DNA of 51,866 nt from Prosthecobacter debontii (GTDB lineage Bacteria > Verrucomicrobiota > Verrucomicrobiia > Verrucomicrobiales > Verrucomicrobiaceae), in contig CAMAQH010000027.1 in assembly GCA_945860295.1 (NCBI GenBank), positions 1 through 51,866 on the forward strand, in the 5' to 3' direction. Both the position numbers and the translations under genes were made by a program. Under the pieces are notes generated by a model. That model was not told the DNA's origin and made no database searches. It saw only the letters and a list, made by a program, of their open reading frames with translations. Of the stretch, positions 17,549-30,163 are shown piece by piece (the stretch's first letter is position 1; each line of letters opens with the position of its first letter).

Positions 17549-20173
17549 TCAAGCCTCGGTCGTTGCATCTTCAGCCGTCGTATCAACGACCTCTGTCGAT
17601 TCATCAGTTGCGACGTCGTCAGTGGTAACTTCTTCCTCTTCTGCGATCACGGTGGCCACGTCTTGAATGGTCTCATCTTTCTTGAGGTCCATGAGCTTCA
17701 CGCCTTGAGCATTGCGACCGGTTTCACGTATACCTTTTTCACCTCCGACACGGATGCGAACGTTTTGACCTTTGCTGGTGATCAACATCAGTTCGTCATC
17801 GTCATGCACAGCCATAGCCGCAGCGACCTTGCCCGTTTTTTCAGTGACATTCAGAGTGGTCACACCTTTACCACCACGATTGGTCAGACGGTACTCTTCA
17901 AAGGGTGTGCGTTTACCCAAGCCTTTCTCGGAGACGACAAGCAACTGTTTGTTTGGCTCCACAGCGGTGAGGGACACGAGGTAGTCACCTTCTTCCAGAC
18001 GGATTCCGCGAACACCGATGGAGTTACGCCCCACTGGGCGGATGTCTGTCTCTTCACATTGAAGGCACATGCCTTCATGGGTGACAAAGCAGACGTTACT
18101 CTTTCCATCCGTTAGCACCACATCGACGAGATCATTCCCTTCTTCGATGTTGATCGCGATCATGCCTGCCTTGCGGTAGTTTTTGAAGGCCTCTAGCGCC
18201 GTCTTTTTCACCGTGCCATCGCGGGTCGCAAAGAGCACGAACTTCTCTGGACTCCACATGGCTTCGTCCTCCACGCCTTGGGCTTCGAGGCGCAGGACGC
18301 TGTTGATCTTCTCTTCAGGTCCGAGATTAAGCACGTTTTTAATACTGCGTCCTTTGCCTGTGCGCGGAGCTTCTGGGAGCTGATAGACACGCTCAACATA
18401 AACGCGACCGGTGTTTGTGAAGAACAGCAGGAAGTCATGCATGTTCGCGCTGAAGAAGGTTTCGACAAAGTCATTCTTATCTTCCTTCGTCTGTGCCTCA
18501 CGGGCTTCCATGCCTTTCAATCCCTTACCGCCACGAGCTTGCAGGCGGTATTCGGTGGTGAGCGTGCGCTTCACATAACCAAAGTGAGTTAGGGTAACGA
18601 TGTTCGCATCATTCGGGATGAGGTCGATAGTTTCAATCCCACCACCAGTGGCATCAATACGAGTGAGACGACCATTGCCATGCTTGGATTTGATGACATG
18701 CAGTTCGTCTTTGATGATGGTCAGCACGCGATACTCATGAGCCAGGATGTCCATGAGATCGGTAATCGTGGCCAGCAACTCATCGTAGTCGGCTTTGATC
18801 TTATCCCGCTCCATGCCCGTGAGCTGATAGAGGCGAAGTTCCAGGATCTGATCCACCTGTGTGTCTGTGAAGACATAGCGCTCACCCTGAATGCTAGGCT
18901 GATTGCGTAGCAGGATGCCCAGCTTCATCGCCGTCTGGGTGCTGAACTGATAAGCCTTAAGTCCTGCACGAGCTTCATCGCGATTGCGGCTATCGCGGAT
19001 AATCTTGATGAAGTCATCGAGATGACCTAGCGCGAGGAGATAGGCTTCAAGCTTCTCCGCCTGTTGCTCGGCTTTTTTCAAAAGGAACTTCGTGCGGCGA
19101 ATGATGACCTCACGGCGATGCTCGATGTAGCAAGCGATGGCATCTCTGATACTGAGCACACGCGGACGACCGCCATCAATGGCGAGCATGTGGATGCTGA
19201 AGCTACTTTCCAGCGCAGTGAACTTGTAGAGATTGTTCAGCACGACCTGCGGCCGGGCATCGCGCTTCAGATCGACCACCACGCGGGTATTTTCATCCGA
19301 CTCATCACGCACGGCAACGATATCAGTGATGATCTTTTCATTGGCCAATTCGGCGATGCGCTTCACCAACTCCGCGCGGTTCACGTTGTAAGGGATTTCG
19401 GTGATGATGATCTGCTCACGGCCATTATTTTCCACGATCTCTGCCTGACCACGCACACGGACGCTGCCATGACCGGTTTCCATGTATTCGCGGATTCCAT
19501 CGAGTCCGTGGATGACACATCCCGTTGGAAAGTCGGGGCCTTTGATGAACTGACTGAGCTCAGTATTCGTGATCGCTGGATTGTCGATCTGCGCACACAC
19601 GCCATCGACGATTTCGCCCAGATTATGCGGCGGCATATTCGTGGCCATACCGACGGCGATGCCTGTGCCGCCATTGACCAGTAGGTTTGGAAACGCTGCG
19701 GGGAAGACGGTTGGCTCAGTCAAACGTTCATCATAGTTTGGAACGAAATCGACTGTGTCCTTTTCCATGTCGGACATCAGCGTGCCGCCTAAAGGCGTCA
19801 TACGGGCTTCCGTATATCGCATGGCAGCAGGCGGGTCACCTTCCACCGAACCGAAGTTTCCTTGAGGATCGATCAATGTCTCACGCATGGCCCAGGGCTG
19901 GCCCATGTGAACGAGTGTCGGGTAGATAACGGCTTCACCATGCGGATGGTAGTTACCGGAGGTATCACCGCATATCTTCGCGCACTTCATCTGCTTCTTG
20001 GGCGGATAAAGACCGAGTTCATGCATGGCATAAAGAATGCGGCGCTGAGAAGGTTTCAGCCCATCTCGCACGTCCGGTAACGCACGCGAAATGATGACCG
20101 ACATCGAGTAGTCGAGGAACGAATTTTTGACCTCGTCAGCGACGGAGATGGGGCGGGTGTTAGATTCTTGCAT
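17549..20173 (-). CDS. gyrA: DNA gyrase subunit A
   Basis: GyrA cleaves and rejoins DNA as part of the A2B2 gyrase, which introduces negative supercoils. The 874-residue protein begins with the breakage-reunion domain ([28 protein letters not shown] near residues 23-50). The catalytic tyrosine lies in AMRYTEARM near residue 120. A coiled-coil region follows near 420-470, and then C-terminal beta-pinwheel repeats. The GyrA box reads QARGGKG rather than QRRGGRG/KG, one residue away from consensus. The last 30 residues are an acidic Thr/Asp/Glu tail. It is in the same orientation as gyrB, with a 50-base gap, so the pair is a gyrBA unit; the short intergenic gap has no obvious terminator. It could in principle be parC, but its pairing with a full GyrB and the GyrA-box-like motif favour gyrA. 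Confidence 0.93.
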   Translation of the reverse strand: MQESNTRPISVADEVKNSFLDYSMSVIISRALPDVRDGLKPSQRRILYAMHELGLYPPKKQMKCAKICGDTSGNYHPHGEAVIYPTLVHMGQPWAMRETLIDPQGNFGSVEGDPPAAMRYTEARMTPLGGTLMSDMEKDTVDFVPNYDERLTEPTVFPAAFPNLLVNGGTGIAVGMATNMPPHNLGEIVDGVCAQIDNPAITNTELSQFIKGPDFPTGCVIHGLDGIREYMETGHGSVRVRGQAEIVENNGREQIIITEIPYNVNRAELVKRIAELANEKIITDIVAVRDESDENTRVVVDLKRDARPQVVLNNLYKFTALESSFSIHMLAIDGGRPRVLSIRDAIACYIEHRREVIIRRTKFLLKKAEQQAEKLEAYLLALGHLDDFIKIIRDSRNRDEARAGLKAYQFSTQTAMKLGILLRNQPSIQGERYVFTDTQVDQILELRLYQLTGMERDKIKADYDELLATITDLMDILAHEYRVLTIIKDELHVIKSKHGNGRLTRIDATGGGIETIDLIPNDANIVTLTHFGYVKRTLTTEYRLQARGGKGLKGMEAREAQTKEDKNDFVETFFSANMHDFLLFFTNTGRVYVERVYQLPEAPRTGKGRSIKNVLNLGPEEKINSVLRLEAQGVEDEAMWSPEKFVLFATRDGTVKKTALEAFKNYRKAGMIAINIEEGNDLVDVVLTDGKSNVCFVTHEGMCLQCEETDIRPVGRNSIGVRGIRLEEGDYLVSLTAVEPNKQLLVVSEKGLGKRTPFEEYRLTNRGGKGVTTLNVTEKTGKVAAAMAVHDDDELMLITSKGQNVRIRVGGEKGIRETGRNAQGVKLMDLKKDETIQDVATVIAEEEEVTTDDVATDESTEVVDTTAEDATTEA

Positions 20174-20223
20174 GGACGGAAAACGAAATGGCTAAGTGGA
20201 AGAAAGAGAGGCGGGAGAAATAA

Positions 20224-22785
<2,562 letters not shown>

Positions 22786-22888
22786 TTACCATCGACTGAG
22801 TCTGTCCAAATTAACCACTTCAGAAACGTGCTCGATGGGCTGGCCGAGAGGGTAGCAAGCTGCACTCTCGTGCAAAGACTTTTGTGTC

Positions 22889-22916
22889 TTTATATAGGTC
22901 TTTTTTTGGACTGCAA
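22889..22916 (-). promoter_or_regulatory. Putative sigma-70-type promoter for gyrBA
   Basis: On the minus strand a -35-like TTGCAG (complement of 22911-22916) and a -10-like TATAAA (complement of 22889-22894) are separated by 16 bases. The block is AT-rich against a GC-richer background and sits in the 240-base gap between the VWA gene and gyrB. A small inverted repeat (AAAGAC/GTCTTT at 22874-22891) overlaps the presumed transcription start. This is consensus matching only. Confidence 0.3.
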
Positions 22917-23013
22917 AAAGATTGAAAGATTTGCCCTGTTTTGCATCTCCGAGTGGGAGGGATAAGCAAGATTTGGATAAATGTCCCAGTCTTAAGCGGC
23001 GCCCCAAACGCGG

Positions 23014-24651
23014 TTACTCAAAAACTGCTTCGATCACATCGCCGCCAGAAGGGTCCACGAGCTGGCTTTTGACGAGATCAAAGGACGTGCCGTGCTGATA
23101 GGGCTGGATGTAAAGTTTCTGTTTTCGACGCAGTAAGTTTTCCTTCACGGTGATGATTTGTTGAAAGTCCACATGATCCTGAAAATCCGAGAACCAGTAG
23201 AGAGCATCTGCCTGCCGGACCTGCTCGCTGAGCATGGCTAACCAAGTGTAACCAAGACCCACATTGTGAACGAAGAAGGTCTGAGATCGCCGAGACAACA
23301 AACGATAAATGCTCTCACTGGGGATGGAATCCGAGGCGGAAAACTTGAACTTGCGACCTTCAGCCAAGGTAGCTCCTCCGAGGCGCCAGAAGCGCTCAAA
23401 CTCACCGCTTGAGGTGCGATAGACTTCCTCACCATCCAGTCCCTTCGCTGGCGGTGCATCTAGCCCGCAGCCGAAATACAAAACGACGATGCTATCACGC
23501 GCCACTTTGTCCACCTCCTCGATCACACGCGGCAAAAACGGAGCCATGGAACTGGAGACATCAAGGATGAGCGCGAGTTTCTTAGCCTTGATCTCACGGC
23601 CAAACATAGACAGCGGCTGAAACACCATGCCGCCTTTTGAACCCAGTCCCATACCTTTGCCAAAGCCACCCCCTGCCCCGCCAAGTCCCAGCGAGCCACC
23701 CATTTTACTGCCAGAAAGCAGATCACTCGACTGCGGCAGATCCAGCAGGTCGGGGACATCTTCTGGCAGGACGATGTCTGAGATTGAGTTCATGCTGACG
23801 ATCTTCCGCAGCGGTGTCTTCTTCAGCCATGGACTCTTCTTTTGCCGAATTTTGTGCTGAAGTTCTTGGGAGGCATCTGCTCCCTGCTTGGTGCCTCCAG
23901 GAAGAAAATCGACCTGACTGTCGAGTAATCCGTTACTCACCACGAGGAATCCGCCAGTGCCGATCAAGAGCACATGAACCGCTAAACTAATGGCCAACGA
24001 CCTTCCTCCCCAGATTTCCCATTTCTCCCATAATAGCCCCTGTTTCTTTGGCTCCGCGAGTGCTGGCTTATCGGCGCTTACATCTTCAGGCGCTTTGGCT
24101 TTTTCCGACACATCTGCCTCATGCGTCTCTACCACGATTTTTTCTGAAGCAGGCGGCTTGGGCTGGGCCACCTCAGAGGGTCGTTCTTTCACGGCCACTG
24201 CCTTTTCAGCGACTGGTTGCAAATGCGGTGTGGATTTCGATTTCGTGAAAACGACGCGCGTGTTGGTTTCCTCTTCCGGCTCTGCTGCAGAGGACACACT
24301 GCGGCGAATAAGGCTGCGAGTGCGACTCGAGATATCACCGCGTGTCTCCACCTCCACAGGAGTCGCCACGATCTGAGTCGGGACCGGCATCTCCATGGGT
24401 GCCATCGGTGCTTGTGGCGCGTCGGGATCAAGACTCAGCAAGTCAGCCCAGTCATCATAAAAAAGTTCAGCGTGCGTGCTTTCATCCTGCGGAGCTATCT
24501 CCTGAGCCGGAGGCTGGGTGCTGATGCGCGTCTGCCTGCGCTCGGCCACCTCTTTCCAGAGCGCAGCTTTCTTGGCCCGCTGCACCTCATCAGCATCGCC
24601 ACCAGCGGTTGGCAGGTGTTGAAAATCTTCGGGCTGGTTTTTGTTAGGCAT
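23014..24651 (-). CDS. Membrane-anchored VWA domain protein with long disordered N-terminus
   Basis: The 545-residue protein has a Pro/Glu/Ala-rich soluble N-terminal part (1-215), presumably cytoplasmic, and one transmembrane helix (about 218-240, LAISLAVHVLLIGTGGFLVVS). A Gly-rich stretch (about 325-350) comes before a von Willebrand factor A domain beginning at about residue 357 (KLALILDVSSSMAPF). The metal ion-dependent adhesion site DxSxS is intact, so cation-dependent ligand binding is likely. The layout of Pro-rich tail, single helix and outside domain resembles the TonB/BatA-like set, but no partner is visible. It is directly upstream of gyrB on the same strand, with a 240-base gap that probably holds the gyrB promoter. 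Function unknown. Confidence 0.75.
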   Translation of the reverse strand: MPNKNQPEDFQHLPTAGGDADEVQRAKKAALWKEVAERRQTRISTQPPAQEIAPQDESTHAELFYDDWADLLSLDPDAPQAPMAPMEMPVPTQIVATPVEVETRGDISSRTRSLIRRSVSSAAEPEEETNTRVVFTKSKSTPHLQPVAEKAVAVKERPSEVAQPKPPASEKIVVETHEADVSEKAKAPEDVSADKPALAEPKKQGLLWEKWEIWGGRSLAISLAVHVLLIGTGGFLVVSNGLLDSQVDFLPGGTKQGADASQELQHKIRQKKSPWLKKTPLRKIVSMNSISDIVLPEDVPDLLDLPQSSDLLSGSKMGGSLGLGGAGGGFGKGMGLGSKGGMVFQPLSMFGREIKAKKLALILDVSSSMAPFLPRVIEEVDKVARDSIVVLYFGCGLDAPPAKGLDGEEVYRTSSGEFERFWRLGGATLAEGRKFKFSASDSIPSESIYRLLSRRSQTFFVHNVGLGYTWLAMLSEQVRQADALYWFSDFQDHVDFQQIITVKENLLRRKQKLYIQPYQHGTSFDLVKSQLVDPSGGDVIEAVFE

Positions 24652-24801
24652 GCAACTGGAACACGGATGAGGGGAGTAAAACTCGAGCGCGCGAGATTGC
24701 GTGTTTGAGAGAGTTCACGCAAGACATTCCTGCTTGTATGGATGCGGCCTTCTGCGGAGTTGATTTGAATCCCATCAAGCTTCGGCTATGCATACGCTGC
24801 C

Positions 24802-25425
24802 ATGATTCGCCTTTCATTTCTCCTTACCGCACTGAGCCTGCTCAGTCTCACTTCCTGCACCACCACCAGTGAGGTCAGCCTCGACTATGTTCCCAACCCC
24901 GGCCATGTGCAGCTCGGAGCGGCTGAGTTTTCCACACAGCCCTTTGTGGATCGACGTGACATGGGCGCCATGGAACTCGGAATGGTGCGCACCCAAATCG
25001 GCACACCGATTGAAAAGGTGCTGACAAAAGTGCCCATAGCCAGCGTGGTTTCAAATGCCTTTGCCTACGGACTCCAAGGCCGCGGGATGCTCGCAGCACG
25101 CTCCGCTGCGCGCTTCATCATCACAGGTGAGGTGCTAGACCTGCACTGCCAGTTACTCATACATCCCTATGGTTACGCCAAAGTGCGCGTCAATGTTTTG
25201 GAAGCAGACAGTGGTCGCATCATCCACAGCGCCATCTATGAGGGAGAGCGCCAAAGCTCCGCCTATGTGCCAGGGAGTGGCACGCCTGTGCCCGCACTGC
25301 GTGATCTCACCTCCGGCGCATTGCAAGACGCTGTGGACCGTGCTCTCGATGATCAAGCCATGCGCAGCAAATGCAGCGGCGGGCGCTCCGGCGAGACCTC
25401 AGGCTGGCAACCGGGCATGATTTAA
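24802..25425 (+). CDS. Putative YajG-like lipoprotein
   Basis: A signal peptide ending in the lipobox LTSC (Cys at residue 19) marks this 207-residue protein as a lipoprotein, probably outer-membrane anchored. The rest has no motif I recognise with certainty. The layout, an early PFVDRRDMG strand, a central VVSNAFAYGLQGRG helix and late FIITGEVLDLHC and YAKVRVNVLEADSGRII strands, resembles YajG/DUF330-type lipoproteins, where DxR followed by a helix and beta strands is common. It is divergent from the VWA gene and lies 17 bases upstream of an SDR gene that may be co-transcribed. Confidence 0.6.
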   Translation: MIRLSFLLTALSLLSLTSCTTTSEVSLDYVPNPGHVQLGAAEFSTQPFVDRRDMGAMELGMVRTQIGTPIEKVLTKVPIASVVSNAFAYGLQGRGMLAARSAARFIITGEVLDLHCQLLIHPYGYAKVRVNVLEADSGRIIHSAIYEGERQSSAYVPGSGTPVPALRDLTSGALQDAVDRALDDQAMRSKCSGGRSGETSGWQPGMI

Positions 25426-25442
25426 TCTTCACCACCTACTTT

Positions 25443-26198
25443 ATGAGCACACAACCACCTCTTAGTAACCGAGTCGCCATCATCACTGGAGGTGCTCGTG
25501 GTATTGGTTACGCCATCTCTGAGAGACTGCTGCAAAGCGGTGCCTCTGTCTGCCTCTGGGATGTCGATCCAGATGCATTGGACGGAGCTAAAGTCACGCT
25601 CTCCAGCATCGGCCCGGTCGCCACGGCTCAGGTAGATGTCACGGATGAAAACTCCGTCGAAGCCGCCACTCAAACCACGCTGGCAGCCTTTGGCAAAATC
25701 GATCTACTCGTCAACAATGCAGGCATCGCTGGCAGCAATGCCAAACTCTGGGAAATGACTCCCGCAGACTGGCGGCGAGTCGTGGACATCAATCTCAACG
25801 GCCCCTTCCTCACCTGCCGAGCCATCGTGCCGCATCTGTTGAAAAATGGCTATGGCCGCATCGTCAACATCGCCTCCATCGCTGGTAAAGAGGGCAACCC
25901 AAACGCCTCGCATTACAGCGCCTCAAAAGCGGGTGTCATCGCACTGACCAAGTCACTCGGCAAGGAATTGGCCACATCAAACATTCTCGTCAATTGCATC
26001 ACCCCTGCTGTGATCGAGACAGACATTCTAAAACAGCTCACGCCTGAGCATGTGCAGTACATGTTGTCGAAGATCCCGATGAATCGTTTCGGCCAAAAGC
26101 ATGAGGCCGCAGCGCTCGTCGCCTGGCTCTGCTCAGAAGACTGCTCGTTCACCACAGGTGCCGTCTTTGATCTCTCAGGCGGACGCGCGACTTATTGA
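25443..26198 (+). CDS. SDR-family NAD(P)-dependent dehydrogenase
   Basis: A classical short-chain dehydrogenase of 251 residues. It has the nucleotide-binding TGGARGIG near residue 16, the NNAG motif near 90, and the catalytic Ser-Tyr-Lys triad in IASIAGKEGNPNASHYSASKAG (Ser near 142, Tyr near 155, Lys near 159). The C-terminus reads DLSGGRATY, a form I associate with sugar-acid dehydrogenases of the 2-dehydro-3-deoxy-L-rhamnonate/fuconate type as well as FabG-like proteins. Substrate is therefore not assigned. Start ATG 25443 is chosen over the longer frame at 25371, which overlaps the lipoprotein gene. It may be co-transcribed with that gene. Confidence 0.85.
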   Translation: MSTQPPLSNRVAIITGGARGIGYAISERLLQSGASVCLWDVDPDALDGAKVTLSSIGPVATAQVDVTDENSVEAATQTTLAAFGKIDLLVNNAGIAGSNAKLWEMTPADWRRVVDINLNGPFLTCRAIVPHLLKNGYGRIVNIASIAGKEGNPNASHYSASKAGVIALTKSLGKELATSNILVNCITPAVIETDILKQLTPEHVQYMLSKIPMNRFGQKHEAAALVAWLCSEDCSFTTGAVFDLSGGRATY

Positions 26199-26272
26199 GG
26201 TGAGGCAAAAGTTTCATGGCCAAGTCGCATGATGTGCAACTCATCTGCAAGTACCGGGTTTCCCTGCATCTC

Positions 26273-27556
26273 ATGAAAATACTTTTCCTGCTCACCACTG
26301 TTGTCTTATTTTCTGTCCACGCTGATGCCGACTGGCCACGACTGCGCGGAGTCAATGGTGATGGCAAGGCCGATGGCAGCTTGCCCTTTAAGTGGAGTGA
26401 TACCGAAAACCTCAAGTGGAAAGCCACTCTCCCAGGCCCCGGCTCCTCCAGCCCCATCATCATCGGTGACAAAGTGTTTATCACCTGCTGGTCAGACTAT
26501 GCCGATGGCACGGGAGATGACATGAGCAAAATGGTCCGCCACCTTATTTCCATCAACAAGACCGACGGCAAAATCATCTGGGACAAAACAGTCCCTGCCG
26601 TGCAGCCCGAAGATTTCGCCAACGGCATGCTCATGGAGCACGGCTACGCCAGCAGCACGCCCGTCAGTGATGGCAGCAGCGTCTTCGTATTCTTTGGCAA
26701 ATCCGGCGCGCTCGCCTTTGACATGGACGGCAAGCAGCTCTGGCAAACCTCTGTCGGTACAAACTCTAACCGGAAAGGCTGGGGCAGCGCCTCCAGTCCC
26801 ATTCTGCACAAAGATACGGTCATCATCACCGCCTATGACGAAGGCGGCGCGATGGTCGCGCTCGACAAAAAAACAGGCAAGCAAATCTGGCGCGCACCTG
26901 CCGATGGTCTGGACACCATTTACAGCACACCGCTCATCTCAGGCGGAGACCTCATCATCCCAGTCGCCAGCGAGGTCTGGGGTCTGAATCCTGACAGTGG
27001 CAAGCTGCGCTGGTATGCCACTTATAATATGGGTGGCAATGTCTCCCCCGGCGTAACGGTCGTCGATGGAACGCTGTTTGTAACAGGTGGCTACCCCACC
27101 GCAGGCACCGCCGCCATAAGGCTCGGCGGCAAAGGCGACATCACCGCTGCCAACACCCTTTGGAGCATCAACAGCGCCTCCTACATCCCCACGCCCATCC
27201 ATCACGAAGGCCATCTTTACGTCGTCAATGATGCAGGCTTTGCTATGTGTATCGAAGCCAAAACAGGCGAAGAAATCTACCGCGAACGAGTCATGAAAAA
27301 CAGCGTTGGTCAGAGTGGTGGCGGGCGTCGCGGTGGTGGCAAGCCCTTCTATGCATCACCCGTCCTCGTCGGCGGTAATCTCTACTGCCCGAGCCGCAAG
27401 AATGGCGTCTTCGTCATCGCCGCCAAGCCCACCTTTGAAGTGATCGCCAAAAACACCTTCGCTAGCGATAGTTCCCAAATGAACGGCACGCCTGCCTTTG
27501 ATGCCAACCGCCTTTACCTGCGGTCTGACAGGGCTCTCTATTGCATTGGTGAGTAA
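26273..27556 (+). CDS. Secreted PQQ-like beta-propeller protein
   Basis: The 427-residue protein has a signal peptide (1-17, cleavage near VHADA) and repeated PQQ/pyrrolo-quinoline-type blades with the usual [GT]xxxW and DxxTG-like pattern, for example WPRLRGVNGDG, SINKTDGKIIWDKTV, ALDKKTGKQIWRAP and CIEAKTGEEIYRERV. A Gly/Arg-rich loop (GGGRRGGGK near residue 346) is a local oddity. The sequence does not tell whether it binds PQQ or haem; the family includes non-enzymatic propellers. The ATG at 26273 is preferred because it starts the hydrophobic signal sequence (MKILFLL); the upstream frame to 26216 gives unlikely residues. Transcribed on its own after the SDR gene. Confidence 0.8.
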   Translation: MKILFLLTTVVLFSVHADADWPRLRGVNGDGKADGSLPFKWSDTENLKWKATLPGPGSSSPIIIGDKVFITCWSDYADGTGDDMSKMVRHLISINKTDGKIIWDKTVPAVQPEDFANGMLMEHGYASSTPVSDGSSVFVFFGKSGALAFDMDGKQLWQTSVGTNSNRKGWGSASSPILHKDTVIITAYDEGGAMVALDKKTGKQIWRAPADGLDTIYSTPLISGGDLIIPVASEVWGLNPDSGKLRWYATYNMGGNVSPGVTVVDGTLFVTGGYPTAGTAAIRLGGKGDITAANTLWSINSASYIPTPIHHEGHLYVVNDAGFAMCIEAKTGEEIYRERVMKNSVGQSGGGRRGGGKPFYASPVLVGGNLYCPSRKNGVFVIAAKPTFEVIAKNTFASDSSQMNGTPAFDANRLYLRSDRALYCIGE

Positions 27557-27862
27557 TGCTACAGGTTTGATTTGCACTTTGCAGATTCGCCTCAGCATGA
27601 CTTGATCGCATAATCCCTCGGCCATGCGATCTCGCTACTCATTCCGCGACGCTTTGGCTACCAGCCATGCTGATGGCACTGTCACCATGCTGTTCGGCCA
27701 ATCGAATGCTCAAAGCAAGACCGCCAATCTTGTCGCCCTTTTTTGAGCAACCTCTGTTGGCCCAGGAACGAGCAAGCGTTTACCTTTCCGAAAAAAAATC
27801 TGGACGACTCCAGACCGTTGTGTGCTCGCAACAGGACTCGCCAAGCGTAAACTTTTCATCGG
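27557..27862. other. Gap with only a small open frame
   Basis: I see no confident gene here. A 40-codon frame at 27624-27746 on the plus strand (starting MRSRYSFRD) has no recognised match and no clear ribosome binding site. An open frame on the plus strand from 27667 runs through the pseudogene region in another phase and is not supported. The stretch may include the decayed 5' part of the following pseudogene. Confidence 0.4.
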
Positions 27863-28366
27863 AACGTGACCCTGCAATATCTGCGACCCGTGAACAAACA
27901 ACTAGCCACACTAGACATCTCTCGGGGCGGTGTGCCGAGTCAGAAGTAAGATGTCGTAGAGCGACATTGCGACGAATTTGCAGCTACTTTTCACCGCTCT
28001 CCAAAGGCTCTCTATCAAATAGTAGGTAAGCTTGGAGCTCATACACTCACGCTTCAATTGACGCTCATTGAGTTGAATCCCACCTGCCCAAAAGGCAATG
28101 CCGCCATGACACTGATGAAGCTCGCCGTGAGTCCAGTCGCCCGACTAGCCAGCTTTTTCATCAAGGGAAGCGTAGCTATCGAAATCAAAGTCATTGAGCC
28201 CAGATGAGGTCGAGCTTTCTTCCAATTAGCCGACAAAGAATCCGACAGACTCAGCTTCCTCGATAACCGCGAATTCCAGCCCTACGACCATGCCGTGAAC
28301 ACTATCCATGAATGGGCAATCCAGATCGAAGAGATGACCCGAACCCCACGAGGTCAGAAGATATAG
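27863..28366 (+). pseudogene. Decayed DUF3313-like lipoprotein gene
   Basis: One plus-strand phase from 27863 to the TAG at 28364-28366 reads as a coherent protein except for two in-frame stops, TAA at 27947-27949 and TGA at 28205-28207. The readable middle and end (GAHTLTLQLTLIELNPT, then GSVAIEIKVIEPR, stop, GRAFFQLADKESDR and finally NTIHEWAIQIEEM) match my memory of DUF3313-type lipoproteins, which have a GSVAIEG...TG..LA.FADRE.. core followed by a helix around a Trp. The 5' part (VTLQYLRP) seems shifted from an upstream KLFIGT in another phase. No signal peptide remains. A read-through or recoded gene is less likely, because both the start region and two codons are damaged. Confidence 0.5.
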
Positions 28367-28666
28367 GACTAAGTTTCATGACACTAAGACCTTTTTGAGC
28401 AGTCGCGGCCATCATTGGCCGAAGCGTGAATTTTACTACCGTAGTGGCCATGCAAGACGGCGGTAAACAGCAACCTTCTTGTGCAGTCGGCAGTAGCATC
28501 CATACTGCTATATCAAGAAATGAAATGAGGATGATCTGCCTGCCCCTTGCCCCCAATTTGATGTGAATGACAATTTATAAGAATGACAGTGGCTCGCACA
28601 TGGGATGCCGGGATGGTTGCATGATGTCTTTGCAGATCGTCGGCAACTGGGTTTGATGCGCGAGCC

Positions 28667-30163
28667 ATGGAACCGCTCCCAATAGCACTGTTACGTCGTG
28701 CGCCAACCCTCTTGGGCAGGCCTGGTTTGCTATGTGTTTTTGCTACCAGCCTTTCACTGTGCGCACAAGAACTGCCGGTGCGAAGAGTCTTCCTCAATGA
28801 ACTGCTGTCTGAATCTCAGCTGCTGACTGAGCAGTATGAGCGCGCTTTATCCAAACTTGAGTCTGAACTCGCTGCTGCCGCAGACTATGAAGACGCCAGG
28901 CTTGTGCAGCACCGGCGTGATGAGTTAAAGGCTATCTACATGCAGATCGGTAAGAGCGATACTTTGGCGATTCCACTGCCATCCGACAAGGCTCGACTCA
29001 GCGGCACGGCAGAGGCTCGCGGTGATCTACTGACAGGCTGGCGCACGGCTGGCAGCAGCGCCGAGTGGTCAAATCTACGAGTCACGCCGGGCTCTTATTT
29101 TCTGGAACTCGACGCCAGTCTCACAGAGCTGCCAGGTATCTCTGGCAGCTCGCTCTCGAGCCGTTCGCAGCCACAAGAAAAAGTATCGTTCGGCTTTTAT
29201 GAAGTCTCGCTTCTGCAAGGCGCGCAAGAGAACCGCCGGACGTTTGATATTACTCTAAGCAAAGATGAGGCGACTTTTACGCCTCTGCGCATTGGACCCG
29301 TAACCTTCACCCGCAGTCCGGTGACGCTACGGCTGCTACCAGCGGCGGGCTATCCGGCCAACTTAGTGCGACTGCGCCAAATGCGCCTCGCGCTGGCCCA
29401 AGACGATGTGATCACCGCCGCGCCCATGGCCGATAACGGAGAGTCTTTAAATCAAGCTAAGCAGCGCCTCATGGATGACCTGGAACGAGTTCAAAAGACG
29501 GTACTTTCCGCCTATGATACGAAGCTGAAAACGCTGGCCAAGATATCTGCCGAAATGGGAACTGAAGCTGCTGCCGAAATAAAAAAACTTGAAATGATGC
29601 GAAAAGCAGATGCCTCAGGTGCCCATGAAAAACCGCTCTTCCGAATGCTCACCAAGTCGGGTGGTGTGGCTGGCTTTGAGGACATCGAAGGTGTAAAAAT
29701 CATCGCGACTGGAACGACTCAAGGTGATCGCCTGACGATTGAGCATGATGGAAAGCAGATGGCCATTCGACTCTTGTGGGTGGAGTGTGCGCCGCTAACT
29801 GAGGCTGGTGATTCGGGCAAAGGTTTTGCCAAACATTTCGGCATCTCCACAGACAATACAGCAGCGCTGGCACGCGCGGCGAGAGAGTTCACCATGGGCT
29901 ATCTCGAAGGCAAGCCTCTGCGGCTCCTGATCCGTCCAGGTAAGGACAAAGATGGCAGTCAGGCTGCGCTAGTTTTTCTTCCTGAAGTCGGGCTTTTTCA
30001 AAACGTACTAGTGGACCAGGGCCTAGCCGCAGTGCATCCACCGATCAAAGATGTTCCACGTGGCATGATAGAAAAAAGTTTACTGAGCAACCTACTCGAA
30101 CGCGAGGCGGCGGCTAAGCGGCAAAAAAATGGGGCTTGGGCTCTGGGATCGGAGGATCAATGA
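28667..30163 (+). CDS. Secreted protein with C-terminal staphylococcal nuclease-like fold
   Basis: The 498-residue product opens with a signal peptide (hydrophobic about residues 13-32, cleavage near SLSLCAQ). Two helical stretches (about 40-95 and 265-320) have coiled-coil character, separated by a beta-rich domain (about 110-250). The last 150 residues (about 345-490) resemble the TNase/SNase fold: GDRLTIEHDGKQMAIRLLWVE, AREFTMGYLEGKPLRLLIRP, LVDQGLAAVHPP, then a helix and WALG. The catalytic Arg/Glu pair of true nucleases is not obvious, so activity is doubtful. The next gene overlaps the stop codon (ATGA at 30160-30163), so the two proteins are probably made together. Function unknown. 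Confidence 0.6.
   Translation: MEPLPIALLRRAPTLLGRPGLLCVFATSLSLCAQELPVRRVFLNELLSESQLLTEQYERALSKLESELAAAADYEDARLVQHRRDELKAIYMQIGKSDTLAIPLPSDKARLSGTAEARGDLLTGWRTAGSSAEWSNLRVTPGSYFLELDASLTELPGISGSSLSSRSQPQEKVSFGFYEVSLLQGAQENRRTFDITLSKDEATFTPLRIGPVTFTRSPVTLRLLPAAGYPANLVRLRQMRLALAQDDVITAAPMADNGESLNQAKQRLMDDLERVQKTVLSAYDTKLKTLAKISAEMGTEAAAEIKKLEMMRKADASGAHEKPLFRMLTKSGGVAGFEDIEGVKIIATGTTQGDRLTIEHDGKQMAIRLLWVECAPLTEAGDSGKGFAKHFGISTDNTAALARAAREFTMGYLEGKPLRLLIRPGKDKDGSQAALVFLPEVGLFQNVLVDQGLAAVHPPIKDVPRGMIEKSLLSNLLEREAAAKRQKNGAWALGSEDQ

Noticed and set aside
22786-23007. 73-residue frame upstream of gyrB
   Set aside because: It covers the likely gyrBA promoter and has low protein-like character with no match.
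27667-28029. 120-residue open frame
   Set aside because: It runs in another phase across the decayed DUF3313-like gene and has no recognisable content; the pseudogene phase explains the region better.
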